From Cupriavidus basilensis (lineage in GTDB: Bacteria > Pseudomonadota > Gammaproteobacteria > Burkholderiales > Burkholderiaceae), in NCBI RefSeq assembly GCF_000876015.1, contig NZ_BBQM01000018.1, positions 1 through 64,000 of the forward strand: DNA of 64,000 nucleotides. Direction: 5' to 3'. The position numbers and the translations under genes were made by a program. Position 1 is the stretch's first letter. The number at the start of each line of letters is the position of its first letter. Positions 10,401 through 17,330 of the stretch are shown here, piece after piece. The notes beneath the pieces were generated by a model, which was not told the DNA's origin, did no database searches, and saw only the letters and a list, made by a program, of their open reading frames with translations.

Positions 10401-13069
10401 GCTACACCCTCAACGCGGGCCACTGGCGCCAGATCGGCACCCTGCCCGCGTTGCCCATGTTCTCGGCCAGCGACTTCCGCCTGGCCGGCGGCACCTTCGT
10501 GCGCGCCACCGGGAGCGACGGCAGCGCCACCACCCCCTACCTGCTGACCGACGTCTATGGCCTGCAGGGCATGGGCAGCCTGCTGGGGGGCCATTTCGTG
10601 CTGGGCGGCAATATCGATGCCGGTGCCTCGGCGGCGTGGAACGACGGCACGGGCTTCGCGCCCATAGGCTCCTCCGCGCCCTTCACCGGCAGCCTGGATG
10701 GCCAGGGCCACATCATCAGCAACCTGACTATCAACACCCCCAATCGCTCGACGGTGGGCCTGTTTTCCAAACTGCAGGGCGCACGGATCAGCAATCTCGG
10801 CCTGGTGAACGCCACCGTGACCGCCAATACCGGCGCTGGGGCCCTGGCCGGTACCAGCAGGGTCGACAGCGTCATCACGGGAGTCTATTCCCGCAACGGG
10901 ACTATCCAGGGAAAGGGAGGCCTTGGCGGATTGGTCGGAAACAACCTCGGCACTATCTCCAATTCTTATGCGGACGGTGTCGTCACCGGCAGCCTCTTCA
11001 CTTTCGGCACGGGCGGCCTGGTCGGCCAGAATGCCGGATCGGTGGAGAACAGCTATGCCACCGGCACAGTCACCGCCAACAGCTTCGTGGGCGGACTGGT
11101 GGGCACTCACAGCGGCGGCATCATCTCCAATTCCTATGCCACGGCCACGGTCAACGGCGATGGTGACTATGCCCGCGGCCTCGTCGGTAGCTACGTCGGG
11201 GGCGCCATCCAGGACAGCTTCTGGAATATGGATCTGGCCGCCATCGGCGTAGGTGCCGCCCCCGCCCCGGGCGCGAGCGGCAAGACCGGCGCGCAGTTGA
11301 TGAACCTGGGCACCTACGCCGGCTGGGACATCGACAGCCAGGGCGGCACCGGCAGCGTCTGGCGCATCTACGACGGCGACACCATGCCGCTGCTGCGCAG
11401 CTTCCTCAAGCCAGTCACGGTCACGGCCAGCGGCATGGATGGCAAGGTCTACGATGGCACCGCCGCGAGCGGCACATTCACCTACACCACCGGCATCGCC
11501 GACGCCCTGCTGGACGGCGCGGCTACCTACGGCACCCGTTCGGCCAACGCCGGCCGCTACGCGGCGGGCCTGGGTCTGGATACGGGCCTCTATTCCGGAC
11601 AATCCGGCTACGACATCATCTATGCCGACAACACGGTCACCATAGACAAGACACCGCTCACCATCACCGCCCTCGACAAGGGCAAGGTCTACGATGGGTT
11701 GATCTACACGGGCGGCTACGACGTCAGGTACGACGGCTTCGTCCACGGCGAGACCAAGGCGGCACTCGATGGCACCCTCGCCTTCGGCGGCAACGCCCAG
11801 GAGGCGTTCAACGCCGGCGACTACACCATCACCGCCAAGGACCTGAGCGCCCGCAATTACGACGTTCGCTACGTCAACGGCACGCTGACCATCGACAAGG
11901 CGCCGCTCACCATCACCGCCAACAGCGGGCGCTCCACCTACGGCGACACCCCGAGCAACCCGGGCTTCACCGCCGTGGGCCTGGTCAACGCCCAGGACGT
12001 CGGCGTGCTGGGCGACCTGGCCAACAGCTTCGGCATCGACCCCACCACCAATGCCGACGAGTACGTGCTCACCGTCTCGGGCACGCTGACCAACGGCAAC
12101 TACCGCGTCGCGCTTCGCGACGGCCGCTGGATCGTCGATCCCAAGGCCATCACCGTCACCGCCAACAGCGGCCGCTCCATCTACGGCGACGCCCCGACCA
12201 ATCCGGGCCTCACCGCCGAGGGCCTGGTCAACGGCCAGAACATCGGCGTGCTGGCCGGCCTCACCAACAGCTTCGGCATCGACCACGATACCGACGCCGG
12301 TCGTCACACGCTGCGCGTCGACGGCACGCTCACCAACGGCAACTACATCGTCACGGAGCGCAACGATGGCACCTGGGGCGTCGACCCGAGACAGATCGCG
12401 GTCACTGCCAACGGCGGGCTTTCCACCTACGGCGATACCAACCAGATCAACCCTGGCCTCACCGCCAACGGCCTGGTCAATGGGCAAGACGTGAGTGTGC
12501 TAACGGGACTGACCAACAGCTTCGGCATCAACCACGGCACCAACGCCGGCAGCCACACGCTGCGCGTCAACGGCACGCTGACCAACGGCAACTACACCGT
12601 CACCGAAGCCCGCGACGGCACCTGGATCGTCGACCCGGCACACCTGCTCATCACCGCCAACAACGCCATCCGGATCGCCAACGGCATCCCCTACCAAGGC
12701 GGCAACGGCGTGGGCTATACCGGCTTCGTCAACGGCGAGGACGCCTCGGTGCTGGAGGGCGCCCTGGCCTATGGCGGCAGCGCGCAAGGCGCTACGCAGC
12801 CGGGCGTCTATGGCCTGACGGCGGGAGGCCTGCGTTCCGGCAACTACCGCATCGACTACCGCGACGGCTCCCTGACGATCGGCGTGGCACAGGGGATGAT
12901 TACCGCCGGACAACTGGAAAACAGCGCCATCGACGCGCGCTACGCTGCCCGCCACGACACCCCGTTCGGCCCCCGTCCCTCGCGGCTGGCGAGCCTCTCG
13001 CAGCCCGACCAGGGGTCGTCCCGGCTGCCGCTGAGCTTCGCCGAGAATTTCATCCGCGTGGAACCATGA
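1490..13069 (+). CDS. Giant filamentous-haemagglutinin-like adhesin (TPS domain, GLUG and MBG repeats), 3859 aa
   Basis: Predicted surface or secreted adhesin of the two-partner-secretion type. Residues 1-33 look like an extended signal peptide region (MWKHASINRAYRLVWNRVQQ), followed by a hydrophobic core at about 57-72 and a likely cleavage after ALA near 75. Residues 76-320 form a haemagglutination-activity/TPS-like domain with the segment LVNPAGVLFGASAQVNVGSL, a variant of the usual NPNG motif. Residues about 515-3255 are GLUG-type repeats (VGGLVG, NAYATGAV) arranged in seven long cycles. Residues about 3309-3800 are MBG-type units like those of the preceding gene, ending SFAENFIRVEP. No TpsB/FhaC-type transporter is seen in the window; it may lie upstream. 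The start has a GAGG ribosome site and follows the preceding stop by 42 bases. A two-component pair sits just downstream and may control it. Confidence 0.92.
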   Translation: MWKHASINRAYRLVWNRVQQAFVPAPETARGHGAGSAVARSSRASACLPPRAHPRWRLLSLALAGAFLAHPALALDAGALPTGGSVAAGAANITGSGNALTITQDSDRAIVNWQSFDVGTNASVRFVQPSTTAATLNRVTGSGASQILGTMTANGQVYLVNPAGVLFGASAQVNVGSLVASTLRLADADFLAGRDRFTLDGATGEVSNQGRITAADGGRVALLGARVSNTGTILAPLGDVALAAGRQITLAAGANGHLQIAVDPADVATLASNGGLIQADGGQVVLTAQGANALASAVVSNTGTVQARTVATREGRILLLADQDRGGTTKVAGMLDASAPQGGNGGFIETSAARVTVAAGTTVTTRAGNGKTGTWLIDPNDFTIAAADGDMTGADVSAALQSTDFEIQSVRGGKSGKGDIFVNDTVNWRANTLTLTAERDIQINAAMNGSEAAGLALRYGQGAPAANNAATYQVRAPVNLTSKGRFSTRLGNDGPTLDYIIITHLGEQGSRTSTDLQGINGDLSGRYVLGSDIDASATRGWNYGKGFEPLEGSGDFTGIFDGLGHVISELTINRPSQSYVGLFSAANNAAIRHVGLDGVSVEGKDGVGGLVGQFASDGSGKARIDNVWVTGNVKGQGSFVGGLVGYNKASAGGTIDIDNTWTSGAVSGTLNVGGLIGFNTGDNGTANISNAHASGAVTGQNSVGGLIGVNSANNGATVSIGNAYATGNVTTGPGQSLNVGGLVGLNSAKSGGTAKISNAYATGTVKGNNLVGGLVGLNQALRGGGTASTGTASIRNAYATGAVTGGASVGGLVGSNEAIEGSTASISNAYATGAVEGNTNVGGLAGYNNNTGGTSTASISNSYATGAVTGSNLVGGFVGWNARGTVRDSYWDRHSTQQDEGNGRSSGILTNLLWVTSDPAQSDAAEYAFKVGAYANLGTVATSKKTDAGWYMIEGQTRPFLASEYTTTVTNAHQLQLMAMDLGANYTLARNIDARATGLNNGTADRSGGMWTGAGFSPIGSDIITPFTGTFDGQGHVISGLTINRPSQNHVGLFGRATNAAILHVGLDGGSVSGNAYVGGLVGQFVARDDGTASLDNVWVTGNVKGQSNYIGGLVGHNAAAVDSTASIDNAYATGDVTGQDQSDYVGGLVGYNYAFDGTASIRNVYATGTVEGNDRVGGLVGGNVGTIEDAWASGNVTGKTNVGSLMGTQWGSIHNSGYRLTGDRSISASEGDVNLLGGVVQGDGVTGQTLSVKAGRNANLGDIQLPDNHLSLNVAGDITAPDKVVVGGFTLDRGNWRQVATLTELPTFSASDFRLAGGTFVRANGGDGSAAATPYLLTDVYGLQGMGTLLSGRFTLANDIDASGTATWNSGAGFTPVGGNGFYFIGSLDGQDHAISGLVIDRPGVSYIGLFGNANNASISNLSLQGGKITGSNYTGALAGAFSGTLTNVRSGVDVDGGDFTGGLVGRIWYGANNHVSDVWTTGDVAGGDRVGGLAGWNGQGTIRNAGASGKVSGTTDVGGLVGLNDGSASIIGGSASGTVEGVDNVGGLVGWNWGKGTSSNIENSYATGDVTGTGSNTGGLVGYNSGSIWFNADESDSLSVVYASGKVSGVNNVGGLVGLNAGSASLIKNASARGDVVGSGSGAGGLVGRNEGAIDASVAFGIDVSGVADVGSLAGTWAGGTSLNSAYTLFQNDHSISASNGNVNLLGTVIQSGNASGRTLSVTASGGNASLDSIALSGNNLSLDISGDITAAGAIEIGGFTLNRGHWRQVSAALPTFSASDFRLAGGTFVRATDGDGSAATPYLLTDVYGLQGMGTLLSGHFALAGDIDASGTAKWNDRAGFSPIGRDGITPFTGTFDGQDHVISGLTIDRPNQDFVGLFGVAQNARILHVGLDDAKITGKSSVGALVGQLFATNSDTASIDNAWASGTVNGFAYVGGLVGVNAAISGTARISNSHATGAVTGLSKDQGEDQSNHVGGLVGVNVAYSGSASIRNAHATGAVEGNDRVGGLVGGNDGTIEDAWASGHVTGKTNVGSLMGTQWGSIHNSGYRLTGDRSISASEGDINLLGGVVQGDGVTGQTLSVTAGGNASLGTIQLPDNHLSLDVAGDITAPDKVEVGGFTLDRGNWRQVATLTELPTFSARDFRLAGGTFVRATGGDGSATTPYLLSDVYGLQGMGTLLSGHFALAGNIDASHTAGWNEGAGFSPIGRDESAPFTGTLDGQSHVISGLTIYRPNQDLVGLFSAAENASIRNVGLDNANVTGSGDVGALVGQLRATNNGTASIDNAWASGTVNGVANVGGLVGSNQADEGSTATISNVHATGTVTGKQHVGGLVGVNVAIGGTSRIRNAQATGAVTGLSEDQGEYQGDYVGGLVGINVAVGGTASISNAYATGAVTGNGKVGGLVGANDALIGTASISNAYATGAVEGNDRIGGLVGSNGGTIEDTWASGDVSGATNVGSLVGQGENASLIRSSYVLTDDRSISASEGDINLLGGVTQDAGTSGRTLTVKAGGNANLGAIQLPDNHLNLDIAGNITAADAVTVDRYTLNAGHWRQIGTLPALSARDFRLAGGTFVRATDGDGSAATPYLLTDVYGLQGMGTLLSGHFALAGDIDASGTAKWNDRAGFSPIGRDGITPFKGTFDGRHHVISGLTINRHGQEFVGLFGAAQNATIRNVGLDDANITGNSNVGALVGQLKATNSDTASIDNAWASGTVNGSASVGGLVGVNIANGGTASINNAHATGNVTGTGTYNFGGLVGYNYADAGGTANISSAYATGAVTGKNFVGGLAGQNVADSGSASISNAYATGTVTSNDAVTGASSAIGGLVGINHANNGGTVSISDAYATGTVEGDSNVGGLVGRNDGTVKDAWASGDVSGVTNVGSLVGTQGGSIRNSGYRLTGDRTISAARGDVNLLGGVTQGTGTSGQTLTVTATRGNASLGTIELSGNHLSLNVAGNITAPDKVEVSRYTLNAGHWRQIGTLPALPMFSASDFRLAGGTFVRATGSDGSATTPYLLTDVYGLQGMGSLLGGHFVLGGNIDAGASAAWNDGTGFAPIGSSAPFTGSLDGQGHIISNLTINTPNRSTVGLFSKLQGARISNLGLVNATVTANTGAGALAGTSRVDSVITGVYSRNGTIQGKGGLGGLVGNNLGTISNSYADGVVTGSLFTFGTGGLVGQNAGSVENSYATGTVTANSFVGGLVGTHSGGIISNSYATATVNGDGDYARGLVGSYVGGAIQDSFWNMDLAAIGVGAAPAPGASGKTGAQLMNLGTYAGWDIDSQGGTGSVWRIYDGDTMPLLRSFLKPVTVTASGMDGKVYDGTAASGTFTYTTGIADALLDGAATYGTRSANAGRYAAGLGLDTGLYSGQSGYDIIYADNTVTIDKTPLTITALDKGKVYDGLIYTGGYDVRYDGFVHGETKAALDGTLAFGGNAQEAFNAGDYTITAKDLSARNYDVRYVNGTLTIDKAPLTITANSGRSTYGDTPSNPGFTAVGLVNAQDVGVLGDLANSFGIDPTTNADEYVLTVSGTLTNGNYRVALRDGRWIVDPKAITVTANSGRSIYGDAPTNPGLTAEGLVNGQNIGVLAGLTNSFGIDHDTDAGRHTLRVDGTLTNGNYIVTERNDGTWGVDPRQIAVTANGGLSTYGDTNQINPGLTANGLVNGQDVSVLTGLTNSFGINHGTNAGSHTLRVNGTLTNGNYTVTEARDGTWIVDPAHLLITANNAIRIANGIPYQGGNGVGYTGFVNGEDASVLEGALAYGGSAQGATQPGVYGLTAGGLRSGNYRIDYRDGSLTIGVAQGMITAGQLENSAIDARYAARHDTPFGPRPSRLASLSQPDQGSSRLPLSFAENFIRVEP
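3033..11250 (+). repeat. Seven GLUG super-repeat cycles inside the giant adhesin gene
   Basis: Each cycle opens with a segment like LQGMGTLLSGHFALAGDIDA, continues with TGTFDGQ-HVISGLTI and VGLF, then runs into several VGGLVG/NAYATGAV units. Openings lie near 3033, 4408, 5516, 6926, 8010, 9280 and 10561. Some cycles are nearly identical at the DNA level, for example about 6840-7070 against 9198-9410, and about 5090-5300 against 7575-7790. Such long near-identical direct repeats are expected to support recombination that changes cycle number. Confidence 0.85.
11914..13069 (+). repeat. Duplicated adhesin 3' segment (second copy of the tract at about 134-1447)
   Basis: The end of the giant gene repeats the end of the upstream adhesin gene. 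Shared landmarks include ITANNA/T-RIANGIPY, GFVNGEDASVLEGALAYGGS, the GQLEN segment and the FGPRPSRLASLS terminus. The two copies lie in the same orientation about 11.6 kb apart and differ by scattered substitutions. They could recombine or undergo gene conversion. Confidence 0.85.
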
Positions 13070-13281
13070 AACCCTGCGCCTATCGCGGTCCTCCAGATCG
13101 CGCCATCGCCACAGGCCACCGACGCGGTTCGGAGACGCGCGCGCCTGGGCGCCATCGTCGCGCATGTCGCAGCACTCGTCTTTTGCGCGCGAACATCCGA
13201 CTGCGAAATAAGATAATTCCCAAACAGACTCAGCACTTGCACGGCTTGCCAATGTCGCCTGGCTGCGATATTGGTCGAAAC

Positions 13282-13947
13282 ATGCTTGCTGCCTTGTCCA
13301 CCTCATCCATCTCCATCCTCATCGTCGAAGACGATGCGCCGCTGCGCCAGGAGTTCGAGCGCATGGTCCAGGCCCACGAAGGGCTGCGCCTGCTGGGCGC
13401 CGCCGGCACGCTGGCGCAGGCGCGTGCGTTGCTGCAACGCTGCCGCCCGGACGTGATGATCGTCGACCTGGGCCTGCCCGACGGCGACGGCGTCGAACTG
13501 ATCGCGGCCGTGGCGCGCGAATGGCCCGAGACCGCGTCGCTGGTGGCGACCGTGTTCGGCGACGAGGCCCATGTCATTCGCGCCATCGAGGCCGGCGCGC
13601 GCGGCTACCTGCTCAAGGACACCTCGCTGGAAGAGTTCGCCCACGCCCTGCGCGTGGTGCACGACGGCGGCTCGCCGCTGTCGCCACGGATCGCGTGCCA
13701 TCTGCTCAGGCGCCTGGCGCCGGCGGCGCAGTCGGCATGGCAGGCTGGCCCCAACGCGCTGACCAGCCGCGAGATCGACATCCTGACCCACATCTCGCAA
13801 GGCTACACGGTGGCCGAGGCCGCCAGTCTCATGCATATCTCCACGCATACGGCCTCCACGCACGTCAAGAATATCTACAGCAAGCTGGCGGTGCGCAACC
13901 GGGTCGAAGCGGTCAACCTGGCGCGCCGCCAGGGCCTGATACGATGA
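13282..13947 (+). CDS. LuxR/NarL-family response regulator
   Basis: Cytoplasmic transcription regulator of 221 residues. The N-terminal receiver domain has the acidic pair in LIVEDDAP, the phospho-acceptor Asp62 in VDLGLPDGDG and the conserved Lys in YLLKDTS. A LuxR-type helix-turn-helix follows at about 155-215 (LTSREIDILTHISQGYTVAEA). I start at ATG 13282 because the receiver fold begins right after it; an ATG at 13252 is possible, while the more upstream open frame does not look coding. The stop overlaps the start of the kinase gene as ATGA, which indicates translational coupling. The location directly behind the adhesin gene suggests, but does not prove, that the pair regulates adhesin expression. 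Target promoters are unknown. Confidence 0.9.
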   Translation: MLAALSTSSISILIVEDDAPLRQEFERMVQAHEGLRLLGAAGTLAQARALLQRCRPDVMIVDLGLPDGDGVELIAAVAREWPETASLVATVFGDEAHVIRAIEAGARGYLLKDTSLEEFAHALRVVHDGGSPLSPRIACHLLRRLAPAAQSAWQAGPNALTSREIDILTHISQGYTVAEAASLMHISTHTASTHVKNIYSKLAVRNRVEAVNLARRQGLIR

Positions 13948-15818
13948 AGCGCCCGTGGATGCGGCTGCCGGCCTGCGTGGTAGCGCTGCTGGCCTGCCTG
14001 CTTGTGCTGCCCGATAGCGTCCAGGCCATCAACCCGGTCACGCCCACGGCACAGGCCGCGGCTGCCCCTCCCGCCACCACGCCCGCCGCCACGATACCCG
14101 GGACGCTCACCCCGGCGCTGCCCGCCACCGACGACGGCGTGCTGTGGCTGGAGCACGGCGAATTCGTCGCCAGCGACGCGCCGCTGCCGCCCGCCGCCGG
14201 CTGGACGCCGGTCGCGCTGCCCGACAACTGGCGCCTGAGCCGGCCGCAATACAGCGGCTACGGCTGGTACCGCCTGCGCTTCACCCTGCCCGCGGTGCCA
14301 CGCGAGCCCCAGGCCCTGTACCTGCCGCGGCTGGCGCTGATCGGCGAGCTATGGTTCAACGGCTCGCTGCTGAGTCCCGACGTGCGCTTCGACGAAGCGG
14401 GCCGCAAGGGCGACAGCATGGCCGATGCGCCCCTCTATCTGGTGCTGCCTTCCGCCCTGTTCCGCCCCGGCGAGAATATGCTGGACGTGCGCCTGCAAGG
14501 CGATCGCGGCCTGCGCAGCGGCCTGCCGGCCATCCGGCTCGGGCCCACCCATGTCCTGCATCCGGTCTGGCTGCTGCGCTACCTGCCGCAGGTCGTGGCG
14601 CCCTACATCCTGCTGGTGCTGGTCGCCGGCGCGTTGTGCTTTCTCTCCGCCTACGCCCGGCGCCAGCGGCACTTCGGGGCCACGCCGCAGGCCTTTCTGG
14701 CCGGCCTGGTGACGCTGTTGCTGTACCTGACGCAGGCACTGCCGGTGTCGCGCGACAGCCTGGAAGGGCTGCGCGCCCTGGCCAGCCTGCCCATGTACTG
14801 GCTGCTGTGCGTGGAAGGCTATCGCCTGAGCGGCTTCGCCATACGTGGCATGCATGCCGTCATCCACGGCCTGTCGGCGCTGACCGTGGCGGCCATCGTG
14901 GCGGCGCTGGCCCTGGGCGACTCCGGCGACGACATATGGATGCTGACCTGGCCGCACCTCGCCCTGCGGGTGCTGCTGTGCGGCCTGCTGCTGGTGGCCG
15001 GCTGGCGCCGGCGTTCGCCCAAGCTCGTACTGCTGGCATTGAGCGCGGCGTTGTGGTGCGCGACGGTGGCGCAGTCCTACCTGATCCTGATGGAGTGGCT
15101 GCCCTGGGACGCATTCCGCTGGAGCGTCGCCGGCGCGCTGCCTTTCTGCGTCGTGCTGATCTTCGTTTTCGCCGAGCGCTTCATCCTCGACCGCGAGGAA
15201 AGCGCGCGCGAACGGCAGGCGGCCATCGCCACCGAGCGCGGCCGCATCCTGCAGGACATGCACGACGGCATGGGCGCCCAGCTCATCACCGCGCGCCGCC
15301 TGGCCCAGCGGCCCGACGTCGACCGCCGGGACCTGGAGCGCGCCATCGAGGAATCGCTGCAGGACCTGCGCCTGATCATCGACTCGCTGGACCTGACCGA
15401 CAGCGACCTGCTGTCGCTGCTGGGCAACCTGCGGTTCCGCCTGGCACCGCGCCTGGCCACGCTGGGCATACGCCTGACGTGGGACGTGCTGCCGCCGCCC
15501 GAGCTGGACGCGCTGACGCCGACGTCGGCGCTGGCCATCCTGCGCATCGTGCAGGAGGCCATCAACAACGCGCTGCGCCACGCCGCACCCGCCCACATCC
15601 GCGTATCGGTGCGGCCCGAGGGCGAGCACATCGTCATCCGGGTCGCGGACGACGGACAGGGCTTCGATCAGCCGGCTGCCAACCCGGGCTCGCGCGGGCT
15701 GGCCGGCATGCGCCTGCGCGCCGAGCGCATCGGCGCCCGGCTGGACGTGCGCAGCGCGCCCGGCCACGGCACCGAGGTCAGCCTGACGATCCCGACGGCC
15801 ATGCCGCCGACACCGTAG
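13944..15818 (+). CDS. Membrane sensor histidine kinase (NarX/DegS type), partner of the preceding regulator
   Basis: A 624-residue kinase. It has an N-terminal signal sequence (residues 1-28), then a periplasmic beta-rich domain of about 170 residues with a jelly-roll look (WYRLRFTLPAVP, YLPRLALIGELWFNG). Seven or so hydrophobic segments follow from about 210 to 410, the layout of 7TMR-DISM-type sensors. The cytoplasmic part holds a HisKA_3 dimerization box with His440 in DMHDGMGAQL and a HATPase_c domain with the N-box EAINNALRHA near 539 and the G-box VADDGQGFD. Such kinases pair with LuxR-type regulators, matching the gene just upstream. The ATG at 13944 overlaps the regulator stop. The ligand is unknown; the sugar-binding-like fold hints at a carbohydrate or envelope signal. 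Confidence 0.9.
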   Translation: MKRPWMRLPACVVALLACLLVLPDSVQAINPVTPTAQAAAAPPATTPAATIPGTLTPALPATDDGVLWLEHGEFVASDAPLPPAAGWTPVALPDNWRLSRPQYSGYGWYRLRFTLPAVPREPQALYLPRLALIGELWFNGSLLSPDVRFDEAGRKGDSMADAPLYLVLPSALFRPGENMLDVRLQGDRGLRSGLPAIRLGPTHVLHPVWLLRYLPQVVAPYILLVLVAGALCFLSAYARRQRHFGATPQAFLAGLVTLLLYLTQALPVSRDSLEGLRALASLPMYWLLCVEGYRLSGFAIRGMHAVIHGLSALTVAAIVAALALGDSGDDIWMLTWPHLALRVLLCGLLLVAGWRRRSPKLVLLALSAALWCATVAQSYLILMEWLPWDAFRWSVAGALPFCVVLIFVFAERFILDREESARERQAAIATERGRILQDMHDGMGAQLITARRLAQRPDVDRRDLERAIEESLQDLRLIIDSLDLTDSDLLSLLGNLRFRLAPRLATLGIRLTWDVLPPPELDALTPTSALAILRIVQEAINNALRHAAPAHIRVSVRPEGEHIVIRVADDGQGFDQPAANPGSRGLAGMRLRAERIGARLDVRSAPGHGTEVSLTIPTAMPPTP

Positions 15819-16192
15819 GGCACCCGGTACCTGGTTGAAGAGGGGCGCGGCGTTGCGCAGGCGGGCATCCTCGGTCGGCCTGAGGGATCTCCGGTGGCGC
15901 GACGATACGGCGCCCTTACCTGACCTCAAACCGGACATCGAACCGGACATCGAACCGGACACCGCCCGCGCCACGCGCGGCAAACAGCCGGAGCGGCAAC
16001 TCAGGCAATCCGCCTGCCGGATGGATACTGCCAACCAAGGCGAGCGCATCGGCCGAAACGCGCCGCCGTCTTTCAGGTGCAAATTCAGACCGCGCTCCGT
16101 TATTTTCGGAAATTTCCCTCCCCGCGACCGCTCCGCCGCCCTGTATAAAGCCAATTTGCGCGTGTGGAGCGAATGCATGCTCCGATATCTGC
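15819..16192. other. Intergenic stretch, no convincing gene
   Basis: This separates the kinase gene from the lipid operon and probably contains the operon promoter. It includes a short tandem repeat (CCGGACATCGAA units near 15930-15962) and a more AT-rich patch at 16080-16160. A 122-codon open frame crosses it, but its composition is not protein-like and it has no ribosome site. Confidence 0.5.
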
Positions 16193-16345
16193 ATGGCGCA
16201 TGACACGAATGAATCTCCGGCCCTCGCCGGCAATGCGCCCCCGATACCCGAGGATGAAGCGGCTCCGCTCCGACGAACGCCCATGATGATCGACACAACC
16301 CTCGTCGAGACAGATCGGCGTGCCTCACGAGCAACGCCGCAGTAA
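16193..16345 (+). CDS. Possible 50-residue leader protein of the lipid operon
   Basis: A short frame (starts MAHDTNESPALAGNAPP) ends five bases before the KAS III start, the same tight spacing as the rest of the operon. It is rich in Pro, Ala and charged residues, has no signal peptide or recognizable domain, and resembles no family I know. It could be a small operon-linked protein, a translational leader or chance. No strong ribosome site is seen. Confidence 0.3.
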   Translation: MAHDTNESPALAGNAPPIPEDEAAPLRRTPMMIDTTLVETDRRASRATPQ

Positions 16346-16349
16346 CACC

Positions 16350-17330
16350 ATGCTGTCCCTCACGATTCTCTGTACCGGCAAGGCACTGCCATCGCAGCGC
16401 GTTTCATCCGACGAACTCGACGTGAAGCTGGGAGCCCTGCCCGGCTTCTGCCGGAGCAAGTCGGGCATCGATTTCCGCTACGTTGCCGCACCCGGCGAGA
16501 CGCAATCCGGACTGGCCGCGGCCGCGCTGCGCGATGCGATGCGGCGCGGCCGGTGCGAGGCCGCGTCGATCGATCTGCTGCTGTCGGTGTCGGGAGTCGG
16601 CGAGCAGGCCTTGCCCAGCACCGCCAGCCGGATTCTGGAGCCGGCCGGACTGCCCGCCGGCACGCCGGCGTTCGACATCAACGCGAGCTGCCTGGGCTTT
16701 CTGGCCGCCTTGCAGTTGGCAGCCAGCCTGCTGGCAAGCGGCACTTACCGGCGCATCGCCATTGCGGCATCCGACCTGGCATCGCGCGGCGTCGACTGGG
16801 ACAACCCCGAGGCCTCCTTGATCTTTGGCGACGGCGCCGCCGCGGCCATCGTCGAGCAAGGCGACGCCCGTACAGGCATCGACGCGTTCCGGATGGAGAC
16901 GCACCCGGCAGGCAATACCCTCTGCGAGGTCCGCGCCGGCGGCACGCGCCGCAACCCGCGCACCGGCGCCGAACCGGCGGACTACCTCTTCAGAATGGAT
17001 GGCAGGCGCCTGTTCAGGCTGACGTCCGAGTTGATGGGCGGGTTCGTGGAACGCCTGTTTTCCGGCCTGCCATACGGCCCCGGCGACGTGGACATCGTCA
17101 TACCGCATCAGGCCAGCCACCTCGGCATGGAACACGTGCGCAAGCGTCTCGGGATAAGGCCGGAGGATGTCGTCGACATCTACCGGCAACATGGCAACCA
17201 GGTAGCCGCGTCCATCCCGACGGCACTGCATGAGGCATTCGCACAGCGCCGCATCTTCCGCGGTACCCGCGTGCTGCTGATCGGCACCGCGGCCGGACTG
17301 ACGCTTGGCGGAATGGTCCTGGTCATATGA
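16350..17330 (+). CDS. 3-oxoacyl-[ACP] synthase III-like (KAS III) condensing enzyme
   Basis: A thiolase-fold enzyme expected to join an acyl-thioester to a malonyl or second acyl-thioester. All three residues of the KAS III triad are visible at the expected spacing: Cys114 in NASCLGF, His253 in IPHQASHLGM and Asn283 in HGNQVAAS. At 326 residues it has the normal FabH length. It heads a specialised operon rather than sitting with fabD/fabG/acpP, so a dedicated role (OleA-like head-to-head condensation or priming of a special acyl chain) is more likely than housekeeping synthesis; this is inference. I start at ATG 16350, since the ten residues before it (PHEQRRSNT) look non-coding. The stop overlaps the next start as ATGA. 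Confidence 0.9.
   Translation: MLSLTILCTGKALPSQRVSSDELDVKLGALPGFCRSKSGIDFRYVAAPGETQSGLAAAALRDAMRRGRCEAASIDLLLSVSGVGEQALPSTASRILEPAGLPAGTPAFDINASCLGFLAALQLAASLLASGTYRRIAIAASDLASRGVDWDNPEASLIFGDGAAAAIVEQGDARTGIDAFRMETHPAGNTLCEVRAGGTRRNPRTGAEPADYLFRMDGRRLFRLTSELMGGFVERLFSGLPYGPGDVDIVIPHQASHLGMEHVRKRLGIRPEDVVDIYRQHGNQVAASIPTALHEAFAQRRIFRGTRVLLIGTAAGLTLGGMVLVI

Noticed and set aside
10331-12487. A 718-codon open frame on the minus strand inside the giant adhesin gene
   Set aside because: It is a composition shadow of the GC-rich repeats; the plus-strand frame explains the sequence fully.
15835-16203. A 122-codon frame upstream of the lipid operon
   Set aside because: No ribosome site, repetitive Pro/Asp/Glu section from a tandem DNA repeat, and non-protein-like composition.
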